This document shows positions 52,543 to 63,300 of a DNA stretch of 64,000 nt, piece by piece. The notes beneath the pieces were generated by a model, which did not search any database, was not told the origin of the DNA, and was given only the letters and a program-made list of their open reading frames with translations. The position numbers and the translations under genes are program-made. Position 1 is the stretch's first letter, and each line of letters starts with the position of its first letter. Source of the stretch: Roseomonas sp. (GTDB lineage Bacteria > Pseudomonadota > Alphaproteobacteria > Acetobacterales > Acetobacteraceae); contig JADCER010000008.1 of assembly GCA_020249925.1 (NCBI GenBank), positions 1 through 64,000 of the forward strand, given 5' to 3'.

Positions 52543-53562
52543 TCAGAACGGCTCATCTGCCCTTTTCGCCAAATCCTCGATATTCTCAGGCGGCCATTCC
52601 GGCACCGTCATGCCGAGGCTGAGCCCCATGGTCCCAAGGACTTCCTTGATTTCGTTCAGCGACTTGCGGCCGAAATTCGGCGTGCGCAGCATTTCCTGTT
52701 CGGTCTTCTGCACCAGATCGCCGATATAGACGATGTTGTCGTTCTTCAGGCAATTCGCGCTGCGGACGGACAATTCAAGTTCATCCACCTTGCGGAGCAG
52801 ATTGCGGTTGAACGGCAGATCATCCTGCATTTCCGCACCGAGTTCAGGGCGCGGTTCGTCGAAATTGATCAGGATTTGCAGCTGTTCCTGAATGATGCGC
52901 GCGGCAACACCCACGGCATCTTCCGGCGCCAGCGTGCCATCGGTTTCCACCGACAGGATCAGCTTGTCATAATCCGTGCGCTGGCCAACGCGGGTCGGTT
53001 CCACGCGATAGGCCACGCGGCGAACCGGAGAATAAATCGCATCCACCGGGATCAGACCGATCGGCGCATCTTCCGGGCGATTTTCAGACGCCGGCACATA
53101 GCCCTTGCCGGAATCGATAATCAATTCCATCGAAAGCTTCGCGCCATCATCCAGCGTGCAGATCACCAGATCAGGATTGGCGATTTCGATATCGCCCGTG
53201 GTCTGGATCTGCCCTGCGGTGACTTCACCCGGGCCGGTCGCCATCAGGGCCAGGCGCTTTTCACCTTCACCCTGATAGCGAAGCGCAAGCTGCTTCACAT
53301 TCAGAACGATATCGGTGACGTCTTCGCGCACGCCGGGGATGCTGCTGAATTCATGCAGCACGCCATCAATGCGAATTGCCTTCACCGCGGCGCCGAGCAG
53401 CGAGGAAAGCAGCACGCGGCGCAGCGCATTGCCAAGCGTCATCCCAAAGCCGCGTTCCAGCGGCTCCAGCACCAGGGTGGCGCTGCGCAGCGGGTTGATC
53501 GTCGGCTCGATATGCTTCTGCGTTTCGATCAGGGAACGCCAGTTGCGGTCAAGCACGTTCAT
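52543..53562 (-). CDS. rpoA: RNA polymerase alpha subunit
   Basis: The 339-residue protein has the assembly domain ([27 protein letters not shown]) and a C-terminal domain with the helix-hairpin-helix [22 protein letters not shown], which contacts UP elements and activators. It follows rpsK by 42 bases in the alpha-operon order. Confidence 0.97.
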   Translation of the reverse strand: MNVLDRNWRSLIETQKHIEPTINPLRSATLVLEPLERGFGMTLGNALRRVLLSSLLGAAVKAIRIDGVLHEFSSIPGVREDVTDIVLNVKQLALRYQGEGEKRLALMATGPGEVTAGQIQTTGDIEIANPDLVICTLDDGAKLSMELIIDSGKGYVPASENRPEDAPIGLIPVDAIYSPVRRVAYRVEPTRVGQRTDYDKLILSVETDGTLAPEDAVGVAARIIQEQLQILINFDEPRPELGAEMQDDLPFNRNLLRKVDELELSVRSANCLKNDNIVYIGDLVQKTEQEMLRTPNFGRKSLNEIKEVLGTMGLSLGMTVPEWPPENIEDLAKRADEPF

Positions 53563-53604
53563 GTCTCTCCTATCGGGCTGCGGCGGTCAGGCGTGGCGCG
53601 CGTA

Positions 53605-54012
53605 TCAGACGCGGCGGCGCTTGCGCGGGCGGCAACCGTTGTGGGGAATGGGGGTCACATCGCGAATGGCGGTCACCTGAAAGCCAACAGCCTGCAGGGC
53701 ACGCAGCGCGGATTCACGACCCGAACCAGGGCCGCTCACCATGATATCCAGCACTTCCATCCCATGCTCACGCGCCTTGCGGCCGGCATCCTCAGCAGCG
53801 ACCTGCGCCGCATAGGGGGTGGATTTACGGCTGCCCTTGAAACCCTGCGACCCGGCGGAAGACCAGGCAATCGCATTGCCCTGCGCATCCGTGATGGTCA
53901 CGATGGTGTTGTTGAAGGTGGACAGCACATGCGCCACGCCAGAAGAAATATTCTTCCGTTCCTTGCGCTTCACTGGGCCACGAGCGGCACCGCCGCGGGG
54001 TTCACGAGCCAT
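53605..54012 (-). CDS. rpsK: 30S ribosomal protein S11
   Basis: The 135-residue protein has [24 protein letters not shown], the conserved [15 protein letters not shown] and the basic C-terminus [14 protein letters not shown]. It follows rpsM with one base between. Confidence 0.97.
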   Translation of the reverse strand: MAREPRGGAARGPVKRKERKNISSGVAHVLSTFNNTIVTITDAQGNAIAWSSAGSQGFKGSRKSTPYAAQVAAEDAGRKAREHGMEVLDIMVSGPGSGRESALRALQAVGFQVTAIRDVTPIPHNGCRPRKRRRV

Positions 54013-54013
54013 C

Positions 54014-54391
54014 TTACTTCGTCACCTTCTTCTTGCCGGCGATCGCAACCGCCTTGCCCTTGCGGGTACGCGCATTGGTATGGGTACGCTGGCCGCGCAC
54101 CGGCAGGCCCTTGCGGTGGCGCAGCCCACGATAGGAACCAAGATCCATCAGGCGCTTGATGTTCATCGCCTGCTCACGCCGCAAATCGCCTTCCACGCGG
54201 TATTCGCGGTCGATCAATTCGCGGATGCGCATGATTTCATCATCGGTCAGCTGATTCACGCGGCGTTCGGCCGGGATGCTCAACTGATCGCAGATGACCT
54301 TCGCGTTCTGCGGGCCAATGCCATAGATATAGCGAAGCGAGACCAGGACTCGCTTATTGGTCGGAATATTCACGCCGGCGATGCGCGCCAC
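54014..54391 (-). CDS. rpsM: 30S ribosomal protein S13
   Basis: The start is GTG at 54391, 8 bases after AGGAG, giving 125 residues beginning with the S13 motif [14 protein letters not shown]; an upstream ATG would add a non-conserved leader. [28 protein letters not shown] is the conserved C-terminal part. The 154-base gap to adk contains no gene, and rpmJ is not here. Confidence 0.96.
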   Translation of the reverse strand: MARIAGVNIPTNKRVLVSLRYIYGIGPQNAKVICDQLSIPAERRVNQLTDDEIMRIRELIDREYRVEGDLRREQAMNIKRLMDLGSYRGLRHRKGLPVRGQRTHTNARTRKGKAVAIAGKKKVTK

Positions 54392-54545
54392 AGTGCCTCT
54401 CCTGGGGCCGAGCCCCGCGATACCGCCGCGGTAGCCCATGGGGCCCTGCCGGCGGAGTGTTCCGAATGATTTTGCAACGACAAAGAGCGGCCGGAGTTAC
54501 CCCCCGCCGCGGGAGCAGCGGGATTAGCCCCAGTACCCTTCCCCG

Positions 54546-55199
54546 TCAAGCCTTTCCTGACAAAATTTCACCGATCTGGCGTGCGACTTCCGCCATGGAA
54601 GCCATGCCGTCAACGGCCTTCAACTTCCCTTGCCCCGCGTAATAGGGAAGCAAGGGGGCAGTCTGGCGATGATAGGCTTCAAGCCGTGCTGCCACGGTTT
54701 CCGCCTTGTCATCCGCCCGCCGGGAAAATTCGGTCCCGCCGCAGCTATCGCAAACCCCGGCCTTGGCCGGCTGCTTGAATGTATCGTGATAGCCCGCGCC
54801 ACATTTCGCGCAGCTATAACGCCCGGAAATGCGCCCCACCAGCGCGGCATCATCCACCTTGAGCTCAATCACGTGATCAAGCTTGAGGCCGCTTTCCGTC
54901 AGCATGGCGTCGAGCGAAGCCGCCTGGGGGGCGGTGCGCGGAAAGCCATCCAGGATGAACCCCTTGGCGCAATCCGGCCGCGCCACACGTGCCTTGAGCA
55001 TGGCGGTGATCACCTCATCCGGCACCAGTTCACCACGTTCCATGATGCCCTTGGCCTTCAGGCCGATCTCGCTGCCCGATTTCACCTCAGCGCGCAGCAT
55101 GTCGCCGGTGGAAATCTGGGCGATGCCGAATTTCTCTTCCAGCATCTTGGCCTGGGTGCCCTTGCCCGCGCCAGGCGGGCCGAGAAGGATAAGGTTCAT
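54546..55199 (-). CDS. adk: Adenylate kinase
   Basis: From ATG at 55199 the protein has 217 residues. It has P-loop GPPGAGKGTQ, DGFPRTAPQA and a long-form LID with two CxxC pairs (CAKCG and CDSCG) that should bind zinc. It interconverts ATP, ADP and AMP. It follows secY by 13 bases, in the usual spc-operon position. Confidence 0.96.
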   Translation of the reverse strand: MNLILLGPPGAGKGTQAKMLEEKFGIAQISTGDMLRAEVKSGSEIGLKAKGIMERGELVPDEVITAMLKARVARPDCAKGFILDGFPRTAPQAASLDAMLTESGLKLDHVIELKVDDAALVGRISGRYSCAKCGAGYHDTFKQPAKAGVCDSCGGTEFSRRADDKAETVAARLEAYHRQTAPLLPYYAGQGKLKAVDGMASMAEVARQIGEILSGKA

Positions 55200-55212
55200 C
55201 CGTTTCCTCCGT

Positions 55213-56568
55213 TCAACGCCCGCGCGGCTGCCCACGGCCGCCAAGACGCGCTTTCTTGATCAAGCCTTCATACTGATGGGCAAAAAGATGCGATTGCACC
55301 TGCGCCACCGTATCCATGGTCACCGAGACAATGATCAGCAGGGACGTGCCGCCGAAGTAGAATGGCACGCCATATTGGCTGATCAGGATTTCAGGAATGA
55401 TGCAAACCAGGCAGAGATAAGCCGCACCCAGAACCGTAAGCCGCGTCAGCACCCGATCAAGATATTCGGAGGTATTCTGCCCCGGGCGGATCCCCGGAAT
55501 GAAGCCGCCATATTTCTTGAGGTTATCGGCCGTTTCGGTCGGGTTGAAGACAATCGCCGTATAGAAGAAGGCGAAGAAAATGATCATAGCCATATACAGG
55601 ATCATATAGGCGGGCCGGCCATGCGCCAGCATGGCGGAGATGGTCTGCAACCAGCCATCCGCCATATCCTGCGAAAAGCCCGCAATCGTTGCCGGCAACA
55701 ACAGCAGCGATGACGCAAAGATCGGCGGAATGACGCCCGCGGTATTCAGCTTGAGCGGGAGATGCGTTGCCTCACCACCGAACATGCGGTTGCCCACCTG
55801 GCGCTTTGGGTATTGCACCGGAATGCGGCGCTGCGCACGCTCAATGAACACCACGAAAACAATTACCAGAAGCGCGATGATCAGGAAGGCGATGATAAAG
55901 ATCGTGGAAAGCGCACCTGTGCGGCCCAATTCCAAGGTGCTGATCAGCGCCGATGGCAGATTCGCCACAATGCCCGCGAAAATGATCAGGCTGATGCCAT
56001 TGCCCACACCGCGCGCCGTAATCTGTTCCCCAAGCCACATCAGGAACATGGTGCCGCCCACCAGCGTGATCACGCAGGAAAGCCGGAAGAACAGCCCTGG
56101 ATCATAAACCGCAGCACCAAACTGACCGCGCATGGATTCTAGACCAATCGCGATGCCATAGGCCTGGAAGATCGCAATCGCGACCGTGAGGTAGCGCGTA
56201 TATTGATTGAGCTTCTTCCGCCCCGATTCGCCTTCCTTCTTCAGGGCTTCCCAGGCGGGAATCGCGGCAGTCATCAACTGCACAATGATGCTCGCGCTGA
56301 TGTAAGGCATGATGTTCAGCGCAAAGACCGTCATGCGCCCAAGCGCGCCGCCCGAGAACATGTCGAACATGCCAAGAATGCCGCCGCCATGCTGGGCGAG
56401 AATCTCACCCATCACCGCCGCATCCACACCCGGCACAGGGATATAGGTACCGATGCGGTAGACAATCAGCGCGCCAAGCGTGAACCAGATACGCTTCTTG
56501 AGCTCGGTCGCCTTGGAGAGCACGCCGAGGTTCAGATTGGACATCGCCTGTTCCATGGCGGACGCCAT
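55213..56568 (-). CDS. secY: Protein translocase subunit SecY
   Basis: From ATG at 56568 (GGGAGA 6 bases upstream; a second ATG at 56574 is too close to it) the protein has 451 residues and ten TM helices. Signatures are FALNIMPYISASIIVQLMTA, RRIPVQYPKRQVGNRMFGG and GIRPGQNTSEYLDRVLTRLT. It forms the Sec channel. The gap to rplO is 181 bases. Confidence 0.97.
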   Translation of the reverse strand: MASAMEQAMSNLNLGVLSKATELKKRIWFTLGALIVYRIGTYIPVPGVDAAVMGEILAQHGGGILGMFDMFSGGALGRMTVFALNIMPYISASIIVQLMTAAIPAWEALKKEGESGRKKLNQYTRYLTVAIAIFQAYGIAIGLESMRGQFGAAVYDPGLFFRLSCVITLVGGTMFLMWLGEQITARGVGNGISLIIFAGIVANLPSALISTLELGRTGALSTIFIIAFLIIALLVIVFVVFIERAQRRIPVQYPKRQVGNRMFGGEATHLPLKLNTAGVIPPIFASSLLLLPATIAGFSQDMADGWLQTISAMLAHGRPAYMILYMAMIIFFAFFYTAIVFNPTETADNLKKYGGFIPGIRPGQNTSEYLDRVLTRLTVLGAAYLCLVCIIPEILISQYGVPFYFGGTSLLIIVSVTMDTVAQVQSHLFAHQYEGLIKKARLGGRGQPRGR

Positions 56569-56749
56569 GCGCATTCTCCCAATGCCTGCAGGGCGCCCTT
56601 GGGTCGTGCCCCTGTCTTCAAGCCCTATGTGGCGCCGCGCCCCAACAAGACAAGCGCGCTGCGCCAGAATGAAAGCGGCGCCCGAGTAACCCCGCGCGCC
56701 GCCAAGAATCTTACCGCATCGCGATCAGGCGGCGCGGTGCCGACAAGTC

Positions 56750-57238
56750 TCAGCCAGCCTCAGCGGGCGCGGCCGGCGCGGTGACGGTTACGCTGCCGCC
56801 CGCGGCTTCCACCGCCGCAATGGCCGCGGCCGAAGCGCCGGAGACGGAAATCCGCACTGCGCGCTTGATCTCACCCTTGCCGAGCAAACGCACGCCGATG
56901 AATTTGGAGCTGGAACGAACAACGCCGGCTGCGCGCAGCGCCGCTTCATCCAGATCCTGACCCGCCGGCAGGCGGCCCGCTTCAATCGCCGCATCCAATG
57001 TGCCGATATTCAGCGTGGCATAGAGCTTACGGAAGGTGTTCACGAAGCCGCGCTTGGGCAGGCGCCGATAAATCGGCAACTGACCGCCTTCAAACCCGTT
57101 CAGCGAAACGCCAGTGCGCGCCTTCTGCCCCTTCACGCCACGCCCGCCGGTCTTGCCCTTGCCAGAGCCAATCCCACGGCCGATGCGCTTGAACTTTGGA
57201 CGCGCGCCCGCATTGTCGCGGATTTCATTCAACTTCAT
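56750..57238 (-). CDS. rplO: 50S ribosomal protein L15
   Basis: The 162-residue protein has [20 protein letters not shown], the Gly-rich [22 protein letters not shown] and [19 protein letters not shown] 20-residue Ala-rich tail follows the core. rpmD ends 3 bases before its start. Confidence 0.97.
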   Translation of the reverse strand: MKLNEIRDNAGARPKFKRIGRGIGSGKGKTGGRGVKGQKARTGVSLNGFEGGQLPIYRRLPKRGFVNTFRKLYATLNIGTLDAAIEAGRLPAGQDLDEAALRAAGVVRSSSKFIGVRLLGKGEIKRAVRISVSGASAAAIAAVEAAGGSVTVTAPAAPAEAG

Positions 57239-57241
57239 GAC

Positions 57242-57427
57242 TTAATCCTCCACCTTCACCAGGTGGGCGACCTTGCGAATCATGCCGCGCACCGCAGGCG
57301 TGTCTTCAAGTTCACGCGTACGATGGCGCTTGTTCAGACCAAGGCCGATCAAGGTTTCCTTCTGGCCGGGCTTGCGCCCGATGGGTGACCCAAGCTGGGT
57401 CACCTTCACTGTCTTTTTCTCAGCCAT
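57242..57427 (-). CDS. rpmD: 50S ribosomal protein L30
   Basis: From ATG at 57427 the protein is 61 residues, the bacterial L30 size, with [28 protein letters not shown] and [16 protein letters not shown]. It overlaps the end of rpsE by 8 bases. A longer upstream frame is spurious. Confidence 0.96.
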   Translation of the reverse strand: MAEKKTVKVTQLGSPIGRKPGQKETLIGLGLNKRHRTRELEDTPAVRGMIRKVAHLVKVED

Positions 57428-58052
57428 TCGCGGCCTCCTGCGCCTCAGCGGCGACTTCCTTCCGCGGACCGAGGATATCAGCCACCTTCTTGCCACGGCG
57501 TGACGCAACAGCACGCGGGCTGGTGCAACGCTGCAACGCGGCAAAAGTGGCCTTCACCATGTTGTGCGGATTGGCGGAACCCGTGCACTTGGCGACAACA
57601 TCGCCCATGCCGAGCGTTTCAAACACGGCGCGCATCGGGCCACCGGCAATGATGCCCGTACCCGCCGGCGCCGCACGCAAAATCACGCGGCCCGCGCCGA
57701 ATTCGCCCACCACATCATGATGCAGCGTGCGGCCTTCACGCATTGGCACGCGGATCATGCCGCGCTTGGCGCGTTCTGTCGCCTTGCGGATGGCTTCCGG
57801 CACTTCGCGCGCCTTGCCAGCGCCCCAGCCAACACGGCCCTTTTCATCGCCAACAACAACCAGAGCCGCGAAGCTGAAGCGACGACCGCCCTTCACCACC
57901 TTCGCCACGCGATTGATGGTAACGAGCTTGTCCTTCAGCTCATCGCCTTCCTGACGTTCCGTGCGCTGTTCCCGCTCACGATCGCGGCCACCGCGACGAC
58001 GACGTTCCCCGCCCTCGCCGCCTTCGCCACCGCCCCTTGGTTCACGTGCCAT
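57420..58052 (-). CDS. rpsE: 30S ribosomal protein S5
   Basis: From ATG at 58052 the protein has 210 residues. A charged, Gly/Arg/Glu-rich N-terminal extension of about 45 residues precedes [27 protein letters not shown] and the [20 protein letters not shown] loop. Long S5 N-termini are common in alphaproteobacteria. Confidence 0.96.
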   Translation of the reverse strand: MAREPRGGGEGGEGGERRRRGGRDREREQRTERQEGDELKDKLVTINRVAKVVKGGRRFSFAALVVVGDEKGRVGWGAGKAREVPEAIRKATERAKRGMIRVPMREGRTLHHDVVGEFGAGRVILRAAPAGTGIIAGGPMRAVFETLGMGDVVAKCTGSANPHNMVKATFAALQRCTSPRAVASRRGKKVADILGPRKEVAAEAQEAANG

Positions 58053-58065
58053 CTTGTTCAATCCT

Positions 58066-58428
58066 TCAGAACGACAGCCCGCCCTCGCGGGCGCCGTCCG
58101 CGAGCGCCTTGACGCGCCCGTGATAAAGATAAGGTCCGCGATCAAAGACCACCGCCGTCACACCCGCCGCCATGGCGCGTTCGGCAATCAACTTGCCAAC
58201 CGCCGACGCGGCCGAGGTATCGGCACCGGTCTTCAAGGCTTCACGCATGGTCTTTTCCAGCGAAGACGCGGCTGCGACCGTGCGGCCCGCGGCATCATCA
58301 ATGACCTGCGCATAGATATGCTTGCCGGAACGGAAGACAGAAAGGCGCGGACGCCCACCGGACTTCATCCGGATCTGGTAACGGAGACGACGCTTGCGCC
58401 GTTCCTGAAGATCGAGCTTGCTGGCCAT
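58066..58428 (-). CDS. rplR: 50S ribosomal protein L18
   Basis: The 120-residue protein has [36 protein letters not shown] and [24 protein letters not shown]. It binds 5S rRNA with L5. The start touches the rplF stop. Confidence 0.97.
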   Translation of the reverse strand: MASKLDLQERRKRRLRYQIRMKSGGRPRLSVFRSGKHIYAQVIDDAAGRTVAAASSLEKTMREALKTGADTSAASAVGKLIAERAMAAGVTAVVFDRGPYLYHGRVKALADGAREGGLSF

Positions 58429-58961
58429 TACTTCTTCTTCCCCTCCTTCCGGAGGATCTGCTCATTCTCGTACTTGACGCCCTTGCCCTTATAGGGCTCC
58501 GGCCCGCGATAGGCGCGGATTTCAGCGGCGACCTGACCGACCTGGCGCTTGTCAGACCCTTCAACCTTGATCGCGGTTGGGCGTTCACAGGTGATCTTGA
58601 TGCCAGCCGGGATCGGGTAGCGGATTTCGTGGCTATAGCCGAGGCTCAGCACAAGGTCCTTGCCCTGCACCGCAGCGCGATAACCCGTGCCGTTGATTTC
58701 CATGGACTTCACGAAGCCCGTGGAAACGCCCGTTACCATGCTGTTGATCAGGCTGCGCGTGGTGCCCCACATGGTGCGCGCCCGGCGATCATCACGGCGC
58801 GGCTTCACCGCCACCTGCTGAGCGCTGATTTCCACATCTACATCATCCGTCAGGTCAAGCTTCAATTCGCCAAGCTTGCCCTTCGCCACCAGCGTGCGGC
58901 CGGAAAGCGCAAGCTGCACCCCCGATGGCACCTGAACCGGATATTTTCCGACGCGAGACAT
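58428..58961 (-). CDS. rplF: 50S ribosomal protein L6
   Basis: From ATG at 58961, 7 bases after GGAGGG, the protein has 177 residues starting [14 protein letters not shown]. The C-terminal signature is [24 protein letters not shown]. The duplicated L6 fold is complete. Confidence 0.97.
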   Translation of the reverse strand: MSRVGKYPVQVPSGVQLALSGRTLVAKGKLGELKLDLTDDVDVEISAQQVAVKPRRDDRRARTMWGTTRSLINSMVTGVSTGFVKSMEINGTGYRAAVQGKDLVLSLGYSHEIRYPIPAGIKITCERPTAIKVEGSDKRQVGQVAAEIRAYRGPEPYKGKGVKYENEQILRKEGKKK

Positions 58962-58975
58962 TGCCAAACCCTCCG

Positions 58976-59374
58976 TCAGAATACGCGGCAGAGAACCTCG
59001 CCGCCGACATTGGCAGCGCGGGCCTCATTTTCGCTCATCACGCCACGCGGCGTGGAAAGGATGGACATGCCAAGCCCGTTATAGAACTTGGGCAGTTCAG
59101 CGATCTTCGAATAGACGCGACGGCCAGGCTTCGACACGCGCGTGATTTCGCGGATGGCGGGCTCACCTTCGGAATACTTCAATTCGATATCGATGAACTT
59201 CACCCCAGGGCGGAGTTCTTCGGTGCGCCAGGCGCGGATGAAACCTTCGCGCTTCAGCACATCAAGCACGTTTTCACGCAGCTTGGACGCCGGCGCCTTG
59301 CAGCGTGACTGGCGCGCAGACTGCGCATTGCGGATGCGGGTGAGCAGATCGCCCAGCGGATCGGACATGGACAT
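58976..59374 (-). CDS. rpsH: 30S ribosomal protein S8
   Basis: The 132-residue protein has [29 protein letters not shown] and ends in [33 protein letters not shown], both S8 signatures. ATG at 59368 is an alternative start two codons in. Confidence 0.97.
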   Translation of the reverse strand: MSMSDPLGDLLTRIRNAQSARQSRCKAPASKLRENVLDVLKREGFIRAWRTEELRPGVKFIDIELKYSEGEPAIREITRVSKPGRRVYSKIAELPKFYNGLGMSILSTPRGVMSENEARAANVGGEVLCRVF

Positions 59375-59385
59375 GCCGGGCTTCC

Positions 59386-59691
59386 TTACCAGCTGGCCTT
59401 CACGACGCCCGGAATCTGGCCCTGATTGGCCAAATCACGGAACGCGTTACGGCAGAGCTTGAATTTGCGGTAATTGCCGCGCGGCCGCCCAGTAAGCTCG
59501 CAACGCAGACGCACGCGATTCTTGGCGCCATTGCGGGGCAATTGCGCCAGTTTCAGCGTCGCTTCGAAGCGATCTTCCATCGGCAGCTCGCGATTCATCA
59601 CCGCAGCCTTCAACGCAGCGCGCTTGGCGGAGTGCAGCTTTGAAAGCCGCTCCCGGCGCTTGTTCTTTTCAACAGACGATGTCTTAGCCAT
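59386..59691 (-). CDS. rpsN: 30S ribosomal protein S14, zinc-free type
   Basis: The 101-residue protein has [39 protein letters not shown] but no CxxC pairs, so it is the long, zinc-independent form. A 53-base gap separates it from rplE. Confidence 0.97.
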   Translation of the reverse strand: MAKTSSVEKNKRRERLSKLHSAKRAALKAAVMNRELPMEDRFEATLKLAQLPRNGAKNRVRLRCELTGRPRGNYRKFKLCRNAFRDLANQGQIPGVVKASW

Positions 59692-59744
59692 ACGTCATAA
59701 CCCTCCGGAACCTGCCGGGATTACCCGGCGGTTTTCCAAAAAAC

Positions 59745-60305
59745 TCAGTTCTGGAAAGGAAGCTGGAACGCCTTGAGCAGCGCCTTCGCTTCCTTGTCGG
59801 TCTTCGCCGTGGTGACGAAAACAATGTCCATGCCGCGCACCGTATCCACCTTGTCATAGATGATTTCGGGGAACACGATCTGCTCCTTCAGGCCAAGGGC
59901 GTAATTGCCCCGACCATCAAAGCCGCGATTGCCGGGAATGCCGCGAAAATCGCGCACGCGCGGCAGCGCAATGGTCACAAGCCGGTCAAGGAATTCATAC
60001 ATGCGCTCCTTGCGCAGCGTGACCTTGCAGCCAATCGCCTGACCTTCGCGGATCTTGAAGCCCGCGATCGCCTTCTTTGCCTTGGTCTTCACCGGCTTCT
60101 GACCCGAAATCAGGGTCAGATCGGCCACCGCGGCATCAAGCTTCTTCTGGTCGCCGGCGGCTTCGCCGACGCCCATATTGATCACGATCTTTTCAAGCTT
60201 CGGCACTTCCATCGGATTCGTGTAACCGAATTCCTCAGAAAGCTGCTTGCGCACCACGGTATCGTAGTGCTGGCGCAGCCGGGGCTGTTCCTTCACGTCG
60301 CTCAT
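59745..60305 (-). CDS. rplE: 50S ribosomal protein L5
   Basis: The 186-residue protein has [36 protein letters not shown] and the C-terminal [21 protein letters not shown]. It binds 5S rRNA. The start overlaps the rplX stop by 4 bases. Confidence 0.97.
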   Translation of the reverse strand: MSDVKEQPRLRQHYDTVVRKQLSEEFGYTNPMEVPKLEKIVINMGVGEAAGDQKKLDAAVADLTLISGQKPVKTKAKKAIAGFKIREGQAIGCKVTLRKERMYEFLDRLVTIALPRVRDFRGIPGNRGFDGRGNYALGLKEQIVFPEIIYDKVDTVRGMDIVFVTTAKTDKEAKALLKAFQLPFQN

Positions 60306-60622
60306 GCGTCAAGCACCTCGCCGGAGGCGCGCGCCACCCGGACCTTCTTGCCATCTTCCAGCATCTTGAAACCAACCCGCGTCGGCTTGCCGGATTTCGG
60401 ATCCAGCAGCGCCAGATTGGAAAGATGAATCGGCGATTCCTTTTCATTGATCCCGCCGGGATTGCCGATACCGGTCGGCTTCTGGTGACGCTTCACCAGA
60501 TTGATGCCCTGCACCAGCGCACGATCTTCGGTCGGCATCACGCGAATCACCTCGCCCTGGCGGCCCTTGTCACGGCCGGTCAGGACCTGAACGCGGTCGC
60601 CCTTCCTGATCTTCTGAGCCAT
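60302..60622 (-). CDS. rplX: 50S ribosomal protein L24
   Basis: The 106-residue protein opens with the KOW motif [25 protein letters not shown] and has [19 protein letters not shown]. It is an early assembly protein of the large subunit. Confidence 0.97.
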   Translation of the reverse strand: MAQKIRKGDRVQVLTGRDKGRQGEVIRVMPTEDRALVQGINLVKRHQKPTGIGNPGGINEKESPIHLSNLALLDPKSGKPTRVGFKMLEDGKKVRVARASGEVLDA

Positions 60623-60625
60623 GGC

Positions 60626-60994
60626 TTACAACACCTCCGGCGCCAGAGAGATGATCTTCATGAACTTCTTCGCGCGAAGTTCACGCACCACCGGGCCAAA
60701 GATACGCGTGCCGATAGGTTCATTCTGCTTGTTGATCAGCACGGCCGCATTGCGGTCGAAGCGGATCACAGAACCATCATTACGGCGCACAGGGAAGGAA
60801 GTCCGCACGATCACCGCGCGTTCCACCGTACCTTTCTTCACCTTACCGCGCGGAATGGCTTCCTTGATGGAAACGACGATCACGTCGCCCACACCCGCGG
60901 TCTTGCGCTTGGAACCGCCCAGCACCTTGATGCACTGAACGCGCCGCGCGCCGGAATTGTCAGCGACTTCCAGATTGCTTTCCACTTGAATCAT
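60626..60994 (-). CDS. rplN: 50S ribosomal protein L14
   Basis: The 122-residue protein has [27 protein letters not shown] and the C-terminal [19 protein letters not shown], the standard L14 length and ends. Confidence 0.98.
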   Translation of the reverse strand: MIQVESNLEVADNSGARRVQCIKVLGGSKRKTAGVGDVIVVSIKEAIPRGKVKKGTVERAVIVRTSFPVRRNDGSVIRFDRNAAVLINKQNEPIGTRIFGPVVRELRAKKFMKIISLAPEVL

Positions 60995-60997
60995 GGA

Positions 60998-61261
60998 TCA
61001 GCCCCCCGCCGCCGGCGCCACGGTTTCACCGTTGCGCGCCACTACCGTCCAAACCTTGCGCTTGGAAATCGGCGGGCATTCTTCGATCTGCACCACATCG
61101 CCTTCCTTGCACAGGTTGGCACCGTCATGCGCCGCATACTTCTTAGATTTGCGGATGAATTTCTTATAGAGCGGATGCATCACGCGACGTTCGACCAAGA
61201 CCGTAACGGTCTTGTCCATCTTGTCGCTGACGACCCGCCCGGTGAGGACGCGCTTCGGCAT
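60998..61261 (-). CDS. rpsQ: 30S ribosomal protein S17
   Basis: From ATG at 61261 the protein is 87 residues: [26 protein letters not shown] and [22 protein letters not shown] longer frame starting at 61312 overlaps rpmC and is rejected. Confidence 0.96.
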   Translation of the reverse strand: MPKRVLTGRVVSDKMDKTVTVLVERRVMHPLYKKFIRKSKKYAAHDGANLCKEGDVVQIEECPPISKRKVWTVVARNGETVAPAAGG

Positions 61262-61277
61262 CGCCGTCGGTCTCCTC

Positions 61278-61493
61278 TCAGGCTTTGGTTGCGGCGGCGC
61301 GGCTGCGCTCACCGATGATGGTCTTCACCCGCGCAATGTCCCGACGGACCTGGCGAATGCGGCTAAGAGCTTCAAGCTGCCCGGTTGCGCGTTGGAAACG
61401 CAGATTGAACTGCTCCTTGCGCAAATCAAGCAACATCGTGTTCAGCTCATCAGCCGATTTGGCGCGAACATCGCCGATCTTGGTCATGGCCAT
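61278..61493 (-). CDS. rpmC: 50S ribosomal protein L29
   Basis: From ATG at 61493, 7 bases after GGAGG in the end of rplP, the protein has 71 residues: [30 protein letters not shown] and [16 protein letters not shown]. It sits near the exit tunnel as an SRP and trigger-factor docking site. Confidence 0.96.
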   Translation of the reverse strand: MAMTKIGDVRAKSADELNTMLLDLRKEQFNLRFQRATGQLEALSRIRQVRRDIARVKTIIGERSRAAATKA

Positions 61494-61495
61494 GA

Positions 61496-61915
61496 TCAAG
61501 CCTCCAGACCCAGACGGGTCACGAACTTCGTCTTGATCGGCAGCTTGGCGGCACCGAGGCTGAGCGCTTCACGCGCCACTTCGTTGCTCACGCCGTCGAT
61601 CTCGAACATGATGCGGCCGGGCTTCACCCGGGCCACCCAATATTCCGGTGAGCCTTTGCCGGAGCCCATGCGGACTTCGGCAGGCTTGGTGGAAACCGGC
61701 ACATCCGGAAAAATACGAATCCACACACGGCCCTGACGCTTCATGGCGCGGGTGATCGCACGACGCGCGGCTTCAATCTGCCGCGCGGTCACACGTTCAG
61801 GCTCCAACGCCTTGAGGCCGAAGCCACCGAAGGACAAGGAAAACCCACCCTTGGCCAGGCCATGGATGCGCCCCTTATGGGCCTTGCGGAATTTAGTGCG
61901 CTTAGGTTGCAGCAT
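61496..61915 (-). CDS. rplP: 50S ribosomal protein L16
   Basis: The 139-residue protein has [21 protein letters not shown], the loop [20 protein letters not shown] and [21 protein letters not shown]. It contacts the A-site tRNA. Confidence 0.98.
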   Translation of the reverse strand: MLQPKRTKFRKAHKGRIHGLAKGGFSLSFGGFGLKALEPERVTARQIEAARRAITRAMKRQGRVWIRIFPDVPVSTKPAEVRMGSGKGSPEYWVARVKPGRIMFEIDGVSNEVAREALSLGAAKLPIKTKFVTRLGLEA

Positions 61916-61927
61916 TGTCCTATACCT

Positions 61928-62605
61928 TTAGCGCTGCGGCGCCTGTTCGGCGGCGCGCTTGTCTTGCGCCATCGGATCATGCGCCATGATCTCACCCTTG
62001 AAGACCCAAACCTTCACACCGCAAGTGCCATAGGTGGTCTTCGCCGTCGCCGTGCCGTAATCAATATCGGCACGCAGCGTATGCAGCGGCACGCGACCTT
62101 CGCGATACCATTCCATGCGCGCGATTTCCGCACCGCCCAGACGGCCCGAGCAATTGATCCGGATGCCGAGCGCACCAAGACGCATCGCAGATTGCACCGC
62201 ACGCTTCATGGCACGACGGAAAGCCACACGGCGTTCCAGCTGCTGCGCAATGCTTTCGGCAACCAGCACGGCATCGATTTCTGGCTTGCGGATTTCGACG
62301 ATGTTGAGCGCCACTTCGGCACCCGCCATCTTCTGCAAATCCTTGCGCAGCACTTCGATATCCGCGCCCTTCTTGCCGATCACAACACCGGGGCGGGCAG
62401 CATGAATGGTCACGCGCGGCTTCTTCGCCGGGCGTTCAATCACCACGCGGCTCACGCCAGCGCCTTTCAGGCGATCACGCAGCTTTTCACGCAGCTTGAA
62501 ATCTTCATGCAGCATCTTGGAATAATCCGCGGCAGCGAACCAGCGGCTATCCCAGGTGCGATTGATGCCAAGCCGAAGCCCGACGGGATTGACTTTCTGG
62601 CCCAT
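61928..62605 (-). CDS. rpsC: 30S ribosomal protein S3
   Basis: From ATG at 62605 the protein has 225 residues beginning [24 protein letters not shown]. The KH domain includes [21 protein letters not shown], and the C-terminal domain has [21 protein letters not shown]. It helps form the mRNA entry site. Confidence 0.97.
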   Translation of the reverse strand: MGQKVNPVGLRLGINRTWDSRWFAAADYSKMLHEDFKLREKLRDRLKGAGVSRVVIERPAKKPRVTIHAARPGVVIGKKGADIEVLRKDLQKMAGAEVALNIVEIRKPEIDAVLVAESIAQQLERRVAFRRAMKRAVQSAMRLGALGIRINCSGRLGGAEIARMEWYREGRVPLHTLRADIDYGTATAKTTYGTCGVKVWVFKGEIMAHDPMAQDKRAAEQAPQR

Positions 62606-62606
62606 A

Positions 62607-63011
62607 TTACGCGGCCTCCTGAGCTTCAGCGGCTTCCGCCACAACCTGTTCGGCCACGACGATCTTCAAATGGCTGAACCATTTTTCGATGGTTGCGGAC
62701 CGGCCACGGCCACGTGCATGGAAGCGCTTCATCACCGACGCGCGACCAACTTCGGCGCGGGAGACAACAAGGCGATCCACATCCAGGCTGTGGTTGTTTT
62801 CAGCGTTCGCAATGGCGCTTTCCAGCGTCTTCTTCACCGTGCCGGCGATGCGGCGCTTGCTGAAGGTAAGCTGCGCCACGGCATCCTGCGCCTTCTTGCC
62901 GCGGATCATTGCGGCAACCAGGTTCAGCTTGCGCGGGCTCACGCGGATATTGAAGGTCACAGCCTGGGCTTCACTATCGGCCAGGCCGCGCGGGTGTTTC
63001 GGCTTGCTCAT
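62607..63011 (-). CDS. rplV: 50S ribosomal protein L22
   Basis: The 134-residue protein has [25 protein letters not shown] and [23 protein letters not shown], which reach into the exit tunnel. An Ala/Glu-rich tail is added at the C-terminus. It follows rpsS by 5 bases. Confidence 0.97.
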   Translation of the reverse strand: MSKPKHPRGLADSEAQAVTFNIRVSPRKLNLVAAMIRGKKAQDAVAQLTFSKRRIAGTVKKTLESAIANAENNHSLDVDRLVVSRAEVGRASVMKRFHARGRGRSATIEKWFSHLKIVVAEQVVAEAAEAQEAA

Positions 63012-63016
63012 TGCTA

Positions 63017-63295
63017 TCAGCCCCGCTTCGTCTTCTTATCCGCCGCATGGCCCGTGAAGGTCCGCGTCGGAGAGAATTCACCGAATTTATGGCCGACCAT
63101 GTTCTCGGTCACCTGCACCGGCAAGAACTTCTTGCCGTTATAGACACCGAAAGTCAGGCCAACGAATTGCGGCAGGATCGTGCTGCGCCGCGACCAGATC
63201 TTGATGATCTCATTGCGGGTCGAAGCACGAGCGGCTTCCGCCTTGTTCAGCAGGTAACCGTCAACAAACGGACCTTTCCATACGCTGCGCGGCAT
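63017..63295 (-). CDS. rpsS: 30S ribosomal protein S19
   Basis: The 92-residue protein has [46 protein letters not shown] and [15 protein letters not shown]. It lies between rplB and rplV as usual in the S10 operon. Confidence 0.98.
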   Translation of the reverse strand: MPRSVWKGPFVDGYLLNKAEAARASTRNEIIKIWSRRSTILPQFVGLTFGVYNGKKFLPVQVTENMVGHKFGEFSPTRTFTGHAADKKTKRG

Positions 63296-63300
63296 CGCGA

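Noticed and set aside
54392-54545. Possible rpmJ (L36) in the gap between adk and rpsM
   Set aside because: No Cys/His-containing small basic frame is present in the 154 bases on either strand.
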